Part shown: piece after piece, positions 26,885-35,182 of the stretch
Position numbering within the stretch: position 1 is the first letter of the stretch
How the letters are laid out: every line of letters begins with the position of its first letter
Origin: CAIKMD01 sp963803265
GTDB lineage: Bacteria > Pseudomonadota > Alphaproteobacteria > ATCC43930 > CGMCC-115725
Length of the DNA: 64,000 nt
Assembly: GCA_963803265.1 (NCBI GenBank)
Contig: CAWDLZ010000031.1
Location: forward strand, 9,646-73,645
Direction: 5' to 3'
Made by a program: the position numbers and the translations under genes
The notes under the pieces: generated by a model
The model's input: the letters and a program-made list of their open reading frames with translations, nothing else
Databases searched by the model: none
Told to the model about the DNA's origin: nothing

Positions 26885-28641
26885 TCAGCTCGGGCCGGCG
26901 CGGACGCCGAAGCGGACGCTGACGATGCGCACGATCGCCGCGGCGAGAATGCTGATCACCACGATGATCGCGCCGATCACCGCCGCGGGCCCGAGCCTTC
27001 CGTCGGTCAGGAAATCGAGCTGGAGGATCGCGCGGCACGCGGGTTTCCCCGGTCGAAAGCAGGATGAGCGATCCGATCTGGCGGATGGTCGAAGCGAAGA
27101 CGAGGACACCGACGACGGCGACCGCGGGCGAGGTCAGCGGCAGGATGACGCGGCGAAACGTGGCGAGCCAGGACGCGCCGGCGGTGCGCGCGGCCTCCTC
27201 GATTTCGGCACCGAGCTGGAGCATATGGACCTTGATGACTTGGACGCCCAGCGTCATCGACGACAGGAAGCTGACCAGGATCATCACCCAGATCGTGCCG
27301 TAGAGCGGAGCGAAGATCGGCACCTGGAGCACCATGAACAGGTAGCCGAAGCCGAGGATGATGCCTGGGATCGTGATCGGCAGCCAGCTCAGTATGTCGA
27401 ACGCCGCCTGCCACGCCGATTTGAGGCGGATGGCGCAGTAGGCGACGAAGACATAGACGAGCACGGCCGAGGCCGCGGTGCCGAGGCCCAGCACGATCAT
27501 GTTGCGGAAGGCCTCGGTGAAGGTGACCTCGTTGAAGGTCTCGCGCCAGTGGTCGAGCGTCCACATGTCGCTCGAGGCCGAAGAACCCGAACAACGTCAT
27601 GAAGCTGCCCACGAGAAGCAGGCCCAGCGGCAGCAGGCTCGTCGTCACCACGACGCCCGCGACCATGGCGAAGACCGGCCAGCGCCAGCGCGCGAGCTGG
27701 TTCAACCGGGCGGCGTATTTTCCCGATACCACGGCAAAGCTGCGCCGCGTCGTCGCCCAGCGCTGCAGGATGATGAGCGGCAGCATGATGAGGAGGACCG
27801 AAGACGCGAGCACGCCGCCTTCGGCATAAGCGGGCGGCGTATTCACGATGAGCTGGTAGATCTTGGTCGAATAGACCCAGAAGTTGAAGGGCACGCCGAG
27901 GAACAGCTCGATCTCGAAACCCTCGATCCCGCGAATGAGCGACATCAGCAACACCACCAGGATCGCGGGCGTCATGACCGGAATGACGACGCGGATCAGG
28001 GTTGCGACCGTGCCGGCGCCCGACATCCGCGCCGCCTCCTCGATCGAGCCGTCGAGGTTGCGGAACGCGGGCGTCAGCAGCATCACCTTGATCGAGAGCG
28101 CGTAGGTGGTGAGATGGGCGAACACGATGCCCCAGAAGGAATACATGTCGAAGGGCGCGGACCGGGCGAGGCCGAGCTCGATCAGCCACTTGTTCGCCAG
28201 CCCGTAATTGGGGTCGAAGAACAGCAGCCAGCCTTGGGTGACGCCGAGCGAGGGCAGAAAGAACAGCAGCCAGAAGCCGAATTCGAGCCAGCGGGCGAAG
28301 GGCACGTCGGTGCGCGCGAGAACCCAGGCGATGACGATGGCGAGGGGGAGCGAAATGCCCTGGGTGGCGAGCTGAACCGCGAAGGTGTTGACGATGGACC
28401 GGACGATGTCGGGATCGGCGAAGGCGTTGCCCCAGGCGGCCAGGCCGGGTCCTTGGAAGGTGCTGGACGGCAGCACGCTGTTCACGATCACCGCGATGAT
28501 CGGATAGAGCACCATGAAGCCCAGCGCGAGAGCGAGCGCCGCCACCAGGATTTGTCCCGTTATCGCCGACCAGCGCCACGAGGCTCGGGAGGCGGGGTTG
28601 CCGCCGATCGGGTGGGGCAAGGCAATGCGTGTGTTCGCCAT
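26885..28641 (-). pseudogene. ABC transporter permease, two fused MetI domains (FbpB-like), two frameshifts
   Basis: About 585 residues when joined: a double-domain inner-membrane permease of the iron(III)/polyamine class. The first MetI domain has the EAA loop SIEEAARMSGAGTVATLIRVVIPVMTP; the second has EIEEAARTAGASWLATFRRVILPL. The frame changes near 27568 (one extra base before MWTLDHWRETF) and near 27030 (one extra base before ILQLDFLTDGRLG); span length and frames fit two single-base insertions. No ATP-binding subunit follows, so a shared ATPase must exist elsewhere if this is functional. Confidence 0.85.
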
Positions 28642-28745
28642 GTCGGGCCGCCCGCTCCGGTAGCGTCTCCGCGTCGCGCCTTCGGCGAGACTCTCGCCGA
28701 AGCGGGCGCGGCGCGCAATCCTGGCCTAGGAGGGCCTCGCGGGCT

Positions 28746-29804
28746 TCAGCTCAAGAGTTCCGCGGCCCGCGCATGAGCGGCGAGCAGCGCCGGAAACTGC
28801 GCGGGATCGCCGCGCGCCATGCCGCACTCGGTGCCGATGCCGTCGACGCGCGCATGGCGCCTGCCCGCGGCGAGCCGGGCCGCGTCGCCGTTCGCGTCGT
28901 CGCGGTGGATGAAGCCCAAATAAAGCTCGGTCCCGGCGCCCAGCCGCAATTGCTCGAGCGGGGCGAAAAAGGCGTCGTCGCTGCGCGCCTTGGGCACGGG
29001 CAGATGGAAGAACTGGATCGGGCGCTTAACGCTCGCCGCGATGGCGTTGGTCATCTCGACCATCAGGCCGGCGTCCTTGGGCTGCACCATGTGCTCGTCC
29101 GCCGGGCTGCCGTAGCACAGGTGATAGCCGAGCTCGATCGCCGGGGGCACGGCATCGCCGATCGCGCGCAGGATCGCGATGGCCTCCTCGCGGAAATCGA
29201 CGGGGCCTTTCTCGTAATAGCCTTCCCAGGCCAGCACCTCCTGGCACACGTCCCATTGCACCGCGACGCGGTCGTTGGGGATGGCCGCGGCGATTTTCGC
29301 GACCTCGCCGGTGAAGTGCCGCGTCAGCGCGGGCAGGATGCGCGGCCGGTCGGCCGGCACCATGTTGTTGTAGGCGGGCGCGATCGGCGTCGGGATCGAG
29401 ACCTGGAACTTGACTCCGGCCGGAACGATTCCCGCCTTCTGCAACCGCTCGAACACGGCCCAGGACGCGATCGCCATGTCGGCATAGCCGGTCTTGAACC
29501 CGTCGGCCTGGGGCGCGGCGCCGGGCTTGACGCGAAGGCGCGGAATCTCGCGGATGACCTTGCCGTCCCATTGGGCGAACTTGAACGGCGGCACGTCCGC
29601 GGCCAACTCGATCGCCGGGTTCTCGGCGAGCACGTCCTGCAGAAAGCGGATCCAGCTCTTGCGAATGCCGGTCTCGCCGTCGGGAAGGCGCTTGACGTAA
29701 GCGCCGACGACGCGCGACAGGGTGCGGAACACGGTCTCGGCGTCGGGCAAGGGGATGCTGCCGACGAGATGCACGACCAGATGCTTGCGTTGTTCGGCGC
29801 TCAT
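28746..29804 (-). CDS. MetE-like (cobalamin-independent methionine synthase/UROD fold) protein
   Basis: 352-residue TIM barrel resembling the C-terminal half of MetE. Putative zinc ligands are conserved: GYHLCYG (His, Cys) and GTECGM (Cys). The N-terminus HLVGSIPLPD and RLPDGETG match the family. Such short paralogues are common in catabolic clusters and probably transfer methyl groups from substrates other than methyltetrahydrofolate; that is inference. The start at 29804 has GGAGGA eight bases upstream. A partial second member of the superfamily occurs at 63664. Confidence 0.83.
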   Translation of the reverse strand: MSAEQRKHLVVHLVGSIPLPDAETVFRTLSRVVGAYVKRLPDGETGIRKSWIRFLQDVLAENPAIELAADVPPFKFAQWDGKVIREIPRLRVKPGAAPQADGFKTGYADMAIASWAVFERLQKAGIVPAGVKFQVSIPTPIAPAYNNMVPADRPRILPALTRHFTGEVAKIAAAIPNDRVAVQWDVCQEVLAWEGYYEKGPVDFREEAIAILRAIGDAVPPAIELGYHLCYGSPADEHMVQPKDAGLMVEMTNAIAASVKRPIQFFHLPVPKARSDDAFFAPLEQLRLGAGTELYLGFIHRDDANGDAARLAAGRRHARVDGIGTECGMARGDPAQFPALLAAHARAAELLS

Positions 29805-29904
29805 CCCCGTCCTCCTGTTATTATTCGCTCGTTATCGAGAGAGCGTCATTCTAGCCGGTCGGGGGCCGCATCGAAAGCGCCGCCGCGCGCGATCCGCTCG
29901 GGCG

Positions 29905-30186
29905 CTAGGCGGCAACCGAGAGCCGAAGCCCGAGAGCCTTCAGCACTCTGGCGACGGTCGCGAACTCCGGGTTTCCTTCCGGCGATAGCGCCTTGTAGAG
30001 ATTGGCGCGGCCAAGCCCGGCGGCCTGCGCGATCTCGGTCATGCCCTTGGCGCGGGCGATGTCGCCGAGCGCCGCCTTGAGCAAATCGGGGTCGCCGTCC
30101 TCGAGAACGGCGTCGAGATAGGCGGCGATGTCCGCTTTGGTCTCCAGGGTGTCGGCGGCATCCCAACGGCGAGTCTTGCGAGCCAT
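29905..30186 (-). CDS. Addiction-module antidote, XRE type (HigA-like)
   Basis: 93-residue antitoxin of the COG3636 type. ADIAAYLDAVLEDGDPDLLKAALGDIARAKGMTEIA leads into a helix-turn-helix (AAGLGRANLYKALSPEGNPEFATVARVLKALGLRLSV). The start at 30186 is ten bases after the toxin stop, with AGAGGA as ribosome binding site, so toxin and antidote form one transcription unit. The antidote is intact although the toxin has an in-frame stop. It probably binds the inverted repeat just upstream of the toxin gene for autoregulation. Confidence 0.88.
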   Translation of the reverse strand: MARKTRRWDAADTLETKADIAAYLDAVLEDGDPDLLKAALGDIARAKGMTEIAQAAGLGRANLYKALSPEGNPEFATVARVLKALGLRLSVAA

Positions 30187-30196
30187 GTAATCCTCT

Positions 30197-30487
30197 CTAA
30201 ATCTCCTGCGCCAATTCGAGGTCGCGAGCGATGTCGCGATCCTGGTGTCGTTTGTCGCCGCCGCACAAGAGGACGACAACCGTCTCGCCGCGCCCGACGA
30301 AATACGCCCGATAGCCGGGGCCGTGGTCGACTAGCATTTACGACACGCCGCTGCCCACCGGCTTCACGTCGCCGGGATTGCCGAGCGAAAGGCGGCGGAT
30401 GCGGACGGTGATGCGGGCGCGCGCCTCGCGATCCCGTAGCTCGGCAAACCAATCGGCAAATACGTCGGTCTGCCGGACCTCTATCAT
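30197..30487 (-). pseudogene. RelE/HigB-like toxin with premature stop codon
   Basis: Minus-strand frame of 96 codons plus stop. It begins MIEVRQTDVFADWFAELRDR and contains RIRRLSLGNPGDVKPVGSGVS, then a TAA at 30338-30340. Without a frame change it then continues MLVDHGPGYRAYFVGRG, TVVVLLCGGDKRHQDRDI and ends LELAQEI. The whole matches the COG3657 (RelE/ParE-like) toxin that normally pairs with the neighbouring antidote. A codon such as GAA or AAA changed to TAA would explain it. The truncated 49-residue product would lack the catalytic half. Confidence 0.8.
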
Positions 30488-30492
30488 CGCGT

Positions 30493-30514
30493 ATTGTCTC
30501 TTATGAAGGACAAT
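30493..30514. promoter_or_regulatory. Inverted repeat upstream of the toxin-antitoxin pair
   Basis: ATTGTC-N10-GACAAT, six bases upstream of the toxin start at 30487. Placement and symmetry fit the autoregulatory operator of a HigBA-type module; the divergent XRE gene at 30597 may share the region. Confidence 0.45.
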
Positions 30515-30596
30515 CCGTCAAGCTCCGCCGCTTTCGGATTCGATCGCGGGCGACGCGCTTGCGGCGCGCACGCGAGTTAGATATGGAGGACCGACC

Positions 30597-30932
30597 ATGA
30601 GCAAAATTGGCTTCGAGAAAAGCAGCGGCAACGTGTTTGCCGATATCGGGTTCACGCCGGCCGAAGCGGCGGAACTCGCCGCTAAGAGCAGCCTGATTGT
30701 CGCCATCAAGGACATTATCGAGCGGCGCAAACTGACGCAGCGGGAGGCGGCGCGGCTCTGCGGCACGGATCAGCCGACGCTTTCCAAGGTGTTTCGTGGC
30801 CGTATGGAGAGCGTCACCATCGACCGGCTTGCGGGCTGGCTTAACGCGCTCGGCTGCGACGTGGAGATCATCGTCAAACCGTCATCCCGGCCGCGCCGCC
30901 AAGGGCCCTTGCGTGTGATCGAAGCCGCGTAA
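30597..30932 (+). CDS. XRE-family helix-turn-helix protein (antitoxin-like, no partner)
   Basis: 111 residues; COG5606-type DNA-binding protein. The HTH spans about residues 40-75: LIVAIKDIIERRKLTQREAA, then RLCGTDQPTLSKVFRGRMES. The start at 30597 follows GGAGG by seven bases. Homologues are usually the second gene of a toxin-antitoxin pair preceded by a Gp49-like toxin. Here only about 110 bases separate it from the divergent RelE-like toxin, so no cognate toxin is present. It may be a solitary regulator or the relic of a second module. Confidence 0.85.
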   Translation: MSKIGFEKSSGNVFADIGFTPAEAAELAAKSSLIVAIKDIIERRKLTQREAARLCGTDQPTLSKVFRGRMESVTIDRLAGWLNALGCDVEIIVKPSSRPRRQGPLRVIEAA

Positions 30933-30961
30933 ATCCTCGCATGAATTACGTCACGCGCCAC

Positions 30962-31054
30962 GTTGCCTTCGGTTAAGACTTCGCCGGGATAGGGCGCGAA
31001 CATCGAGCCATCGAAGATAGATACGTCGGTAAAGAGAATTCGCGCCAGCGCCAT
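30962..31054 (-). pseudogene. Amidohydrolase 5' remnant
   Basis: About 31 codons starting MALARILFTDVSIFDGSMFA and continuing PYPGEVLTEGN, which is the first beta-strand block of imidazolonepropionase-like amidohydrolases. A GAGGAG lies immediately before the ATG. Similarity ends at about 30962 where the DNA joins the XRE-gene region. An open frame ending FIAATPPVIIHFIRVVA stops just upstream, so an operon appears to have been cut on both sides, by the IS at 31140 and by an unknown event at 30960. Confidence 0.45.
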
Positions 31055-31139
31055 CTCCTCAGGCCACCACGCGGATGAAGTGGATTATAACCGGCGGGGT
31101 CGCGGCGATAAAAGCGGGTGTGCGGGAGGCGGCAGCTAG

Positions 31140-31156
31140 CCTGACGTATTCATGAG
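31140..31156 (+). repeat. Left terminal inverted repeat, IS1380-like copy 1
   Basis: CCTGACGTATTCATGAG, preceded by target duplication CTAG at 31136-31139; 14 of 17 bases pair with the right repeat. Confidence 0.85.
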
Positions 31157-31300
31157 CGTGGCGCGATTGCGGGAGCGCTGTCGATTTTATGATTGTGGTC
31201 GCGCCGGTGGGTGGCGTCGCTTTCGACGCTGATGGGGTTCTGATTGTGTGGTGGTTGGAGGTTGCGGGATGGGCTCGGTAGGGCGACAGCGCCCCAGGGT

Positions 31301-32641
31301 TCATGGACCCGCGGCGGCAAAGCGTCCGGCGAACAAACGGAAGATAGCGGCGTCAGGACAAGCCGTCGGCAACCAGACGCGGATGCGGCTGGCGTGCTCG
31401 ACCACGCGGGCAGCAATCTTGATCAACCGCAATCGCAGCGTCATGAACTCCGCCGTTCTCCAAGCGGAATGCTTGGGCGCGGCGGCGCGCATTGTGTGCA
31501 GCAGCCAATAAGCGGCGGTATGGAGAATGAGCCGGAACTGATTGGCGCGTGGGCTGCGGCAAGAGGTCCGGTCCGAGGCGAGCTGGGTCTTGTGCAGCTT
31601 GATGAAGTTCTCGGCTTGGCCGCGCGCGCAGTAGACCGTCTCGTAGAGATGCCCGGGCGAGCCTTCGAGCGTTGTGACGATATAGCGCGCATCGAAGCCC
31701 TGGGTAGTGGCTTCGAGACGGGCCACGACGCGACGCGGCTGGGTCCAGCTTTTGGCGGCGTAGCGGAACTCGGTCCAAGTTCGGAGTTTCTCTTCGCCGG
31801 TCTCGGCGCGGCGCACGCAGAGATCGTCGGCGACGACGCGACTTTGAGTATGCAGTACGTCGTTTCCGGCGAGCCCGAAGATGTAATCGATGCCATTCGC
31901 TTCGCACCAAGCCATGGCCTCGGGGCGGGCATAATGGCTGTCGCCGCGCCAGCAGATGCGCGTCTTCGGCCAGATCTTCCGGATGTGGCGGGTCACGTGC
32001 CTGATGACGGTACGAACCTCGGACCCGCCCGGCGTCTTGCCTTCACGCAGGATGACGGCAACCGGCTTGCCGGAACCGCCTTCGTAGATGTGGATCGGCA
32101 GGAAGCAGCGCTCGTCGTAATAGGCATTGAAGAGCGAGAGTTGCTGGCCGCCATGGACCCGGTCGAGAGTATCATCGATGTCGAGCATGATCGCGGCGGG
32201 TGGGCGCGCCCAACTCGCGCAGAACAGATCGACCATCGCAGCCATCATCCGTGCGATCTCGATCTTCGATGGTGCGTTCTCGAGCCGCGACATGGTCGGT
32301 TGCGAGCACAGCGCATTCCCGCTCTCCGGAAGCCGCCCCACCGCCATTTTGAACGCCGGGTCGGCACGCAAGCTATCGCAATCGTCGGCATCCTCGTATC
32401 CCGCTGCGATCAGGAACATCCGCAGCCGCAGCATATCGATGAGCGCGTGATCGATGCGGGAAGCATTGCGCCGATCCGTCAGGCATCCGGCCAGCCGCGC
32501 GGCGAGCCCGAGACCCCGCTCCACCTCGCGCAGCAAAAGAACGCCGCCATCCGACGACAGCAGTCCTCCGTCAAAGGCGACGCTCACTTTCTTGCGGCAA
32601 ATCGCTGGCAAGCAAAACGGCAGAAGGTTATCGTCGTCCAT
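31301..32641 (-). CDS. IS1380-family transposase
   Basis: 446-residue DDE transposase. N-terminal VSVAFDGGLLSSDGGVLLLREVE and the MLDIDDTLDRVHGGQQLSLFNAYY block (first catalytic Asp) are the family hallmarks, followed by WRGDSHYARPEAMAWCE (second Asp) and GQAENFIKLHKTQLASDRTS (catalytic Glu region). Full length, no interruption. It begins 120 bases inside the right inverted repeat and ends 161 bases inside the left one, the same geometry as in copy 2. Confidence 0.92.
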   Translation of the reverse strand: MDDDNLLPFCLPAICRKKVSVAFDGGLLSSDGGVLLLREVERGLGLAARLAGCLTDRRNASRIDHALIDMLRLRMFLIAAGYEDADDCDSLRADPAFKMAVGRLPESGNALCSQPTMSRLENAPSKIEIARMMAAMVDLFCASWARPPAAIMLDIDDTLDRVHGGQQLSLFNAYYDERCFLPIHIYEGGSGKPVAVILREGKTPGGSEVRTVIRHVTRHIRKIWPKTRICWRGDSHYARPEAMAWCEANGIDYIFGLAGNDVLHTQSRVVADDLCVRRAETGEEKLRTWTEFRYAAKSWTQPRRVVARLEATTQGFDARYIVTTLEGSPGHLYETVYCARGQAENFIKLHKTQLASDRTSCRSPRANQFRLILHTAAYWLLHTMRAAAPKHSAWRTAEFMTLRLRLIKIAARVVEHASRIRVWLPTACPDAAIFRLFAGRFAAAGP

Positions 32642-32744
32642 GGCGGGTGTGGCGCTCCGTGATCGCGGGTTGACCCTGTCTCAGCAACAGAATCATGCGC
32701 GCCGTCAACGAATTACGCTACATCCGCCAACCGGAAATCGATCC

Positions 32745-32761
32745 CTCGTGAATAAGCCAGG
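32745..32761 (-). repeat. Right terminal inverted repeat, IS1380-like copy 1
   Basis: Plus-strand CTCGTGAATAAGCCAGG, followed by target duplication CTAG at 32762-32765. Confidence 0.85.
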
Positions 32762-33555
32762 CTAGTCCTCCGTTCGAATCTCGGGTACTGCCAGAAGCGG
32801 ACGCAGACATAGATGGGCCAGAAAGTGCCAATGCTGCCCCCTGTGATCGAACCAGGATACATGATCGCATCACGGCTGGCCTAGTCCGCTGCCTACGCCT
32901 CGTCATATCCCTTGAGCTGCTCTTCGACCCGAGCCCTGTCATCGATTGATATTGTTTCCGGCCTGCCGACTTGCAGATAGCTGATTACGCTTGAATTAGC
33001 GACCGTCCATTCAAGGCGTTCGATGAGGTATGCTTTGTCGAGGCCCAGTTTGACGAGGGCTGCAATAATCTCGCCGAAGGGATCGGGGGAGCCGCTATTT
33101 ATGGCCAAGTTCCCATTCTGAGCGACCTCGATGTAGTTTGTTTTATCGATCAGGCCATCATTATTCAACTGCCGCAGCAAGTCAGTCAGAAGCTGCATTC
33201 GCAGCATACCGGAGACGATCTCCAGCCAAGTGATCGCTTGCCCGCGCAAGCCGATTGCCGGGCGGAGAAAAGCGGCAATGCGGTAAAGAAGTCTCGCGAC
33301 AAACGCGGCGGCCGTTGGAGCGTGAAGCGGAAACACGGACGCCAGCACAGTGCGAGCTCCAAGGGCCAAGAAGCCGTTCGCTACTGTCGCATGATTTCTA
33401 TCCGCCGCATGGGTGTCGCAAGCACTTAAGACAATTATCGGCGGCATACGAGTAATTCGGTCCCTTAGGCTCCATACGTCAACTGCGTGGTCCTGGAGAA
33501 ACAGTGCCGCAGGTTGCTCGCGGTGGTGGCCACCGTGTCCATCGAAGACAACTAG

Positions 33556-33572
33556 CCCGCCTTATTCACGAC
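33556..33572 (+). repeat. Left terminal inverted repeat, IS1380-like copy 2
   Basis: CCCGCCTTATTCACGAC, preceded by CTAG at 33552-33555. Confidence 0.8.
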
Positions 33573-33677
33573 GGGAGCGATTGTAGGCTGGCGGATGTAG
33601 CGTAAGCCGCTGATTGCGAGCATGATTTTGTTGTCAGGACAGAGTCGAAGCCGCGATCACGGAGCGCCACATCCGCC

Positions 33678-35020
33678 ATGAACAAAGATAACCTCCTGCC
33701 GTTTTCCCTGCCAGCGATTTGCCGCAAGAAAGTGAGCGTAGCTTTCGACGGCGGGATGCTGTCGTCGGATGCGGGCGTGCTGCTGCTGCGCGGGGTCGAG
33801 CGGCATCTGGGCGTTGCAGCGCGCCTCGCGACCTGCCTGAAGGATCGCCGTGATTCCGATCGCATCGATCACACGGTCGAGGAGATGCTGCGGCTTCGGA
33901 TGTTTGCGATCGCGGCGGGGTACGAGGACGCCAACGACTGCAACAAACTGCGGGACGACCCGGTATTCAAGATGGCGGTGGGCCGAGCACCGGGAAGCGG
34001 CGAGGCGCTGTGCGCGCAACCGACCATGTCGCGGTTGGAGAATGCGCCGTCGCGGATCGAGATCGCGCGACTGATGCTGGCGCTGGTGGATCAGTTCTGT
34101 GCCAGTTACGCGCGGGCGCCGGCTTCGATTATTCTCGACATCGACGACACCTTCGACGCGGTGCATGGCCGGCAGCAGTTATCGCTGTTCAACGCGCATT
34201 ACGACGAACGCTGCTTCCTGCCGATCCATATCTACGAGGGGACGAGCGGCAAGCCCGTTGCCGTCATCCTGCGCAGCGGCAAGACGCCGGGCGGGATCGA
34301 AGTGCGCACGATCCTGAAGCATGTCATTGCCCGCATTCGCCGGCACTGGCCGAAGGTCAACATCCTGGTGCGCGGTGACAGCCACTACGGTCGAAGTCAA
34401 GGCGATGGATTGGTGCGAAGCCAATGGGATTGGCTACATCTTCGGCTTCGGCGGCAACCCGGTGCTCGCCGGCATGATCCGGTCGGTTGCCGACGCGGTG
34501 TGCGTCGAGCGCGCGGTGACCGGAACCGAGAAGCTGCGCCGCTGGAGCGACGCTGCGTTACGGCGCCAAGAGTTGGCAAAGACAGCGCCGTGTCGTCGCC
34601 CGGATCGAGGCGACGAAGCTCGGCCTCGATGTCCGTTACGTCGTCACCTCGCTCAAGGGCAGCGCCAAGCATCTCTATGAGACAGTCTACTGTGGCCGCG
34701 GCCAAGCGGAGAACTTCATCAAGCTACACAAGGCCCAGCTCGCCTCGGATCGTACGTCGTGCCGTGACCCGCGGGCCAATCAGATGCGCCTCATCCTGCA
34801 CACGGCGGCTTATTGGCTGCTTCTCACTCTGCGCGCTGCCGCGCCCAAGCGTTCCTCTTGGAGAACGGCCGAGTTCACGACGCTGCGATTGCGGCTGATC
34901 AAGATCGCCGCCCGCGTCGTCGAGGGCGCCGCTCGAATTCGCCTCTGGCTGCCGACAGCTTGCCCGGACGCAGCGATCTTCCGGCTGCTCGCCGGCCGCT
35001 TCGCCGCTGCGGGACCATGA
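33678..35020 (+). pseudogene. IS1380-family transposase, two frameshifts
   Basis: Homologous along its length to the copy 1 transposase: VSVAFDGGMLSSDAGVLLLRGVE, LDIDDTFDAVHGRQQLSLFNAHY, RGDSHYGR, then shifted near 34393 to VKAMDWCEANGIGYIFGFGG, shifted again near 34555 to LRYGAKSWQRQRRVVARIEA and GQAENFIKLHKAQLASDRTS, ending at 35020. Each break is explained by one extra base (34393 in CGAAGTC; near 34550 in GACGCTGCG). If real, the element cannot move by itself, although copy 1 transposase might act on its ends. Confidence 0.85.
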
Positions 35021-35165
35021 CCCACGGGGCGATGTGCCCCGCCGAACCCTTCCCGCAACCTCCAGCCCTCGACCCAATAAAATCCCGATCAGCGTCGTAA
35101 CGAACGCGATGGATCAGCCTTGTCACACTTCAAAAGAATCGTGGTGCGCCGAAAATCGCGCTACG

Positions 35166-35182
35166 CTCGTGAATACAAACGG
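35166..35182 (-). repeat. Right terminal inverted repeat, IS1380-like copy 2
   Basis: Plus-strand CTCGTGAATACAAACGG, followed by CTAG at 35183-35186; located 162 bases after the transposase stop, as in copy 1. Confidence 0.8.

Larger units (their letters stand above)
31140..32761 (-). mobile_element. IS1380-family insertion sequence, copy 1
   Basis: A 1622-base element with 17-base imperfect terminal inverted repeats: CCTGACGTATTCATGAG at 31140-31156 and the complement of CCTGGCTTATTCACGAG at 32745-32761. It is flanked on both sides by the 4-base duplication CTAG (31136-31139, 32762-32765). One transposase gene is present and appears intact, so the element may be active. A second, diverged copy in the opposite orientation lies at 33556. 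Confidence 0.88.
33556..35182 (+). mobile_element. IS1380-family insertion sequence, copy 2, inside the CHAT gene
   Basis: 1627 bases; ends CCCGCCTTATTCACGAC (33556-33572) and the complement of CCGTTTGTATTCACGAG (35166-35182), sharing TATTCACGA. Both sides have the 4-base duplication CTAG (33552-33555, 35183-35186). It is in inverted orientation to copy 1 and clearly diverged from it in DNA and protein, so the two are separate arrivals, not a recent duplication. Its transposase frame is broken twice. Confidence 0.87.

Noticed and set aside
32762..32892. Two T-loop-like strings (GTTCGAATC and complement GGTTCGATC) suggesting tRNA ends
   Set aside because: T stems have mismatches, no D or anticodon arm could be folded, and no acceptor pairing was found; not called as tRNA.
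31140..35182. Composite transposon formed by the two IS1380-like copies
   Set aside because: Each copy has its own CTAG duplication and the copies differ considerably; the DNA between them is simply the rest of the interrupted CHAT gene and its 3' flank.
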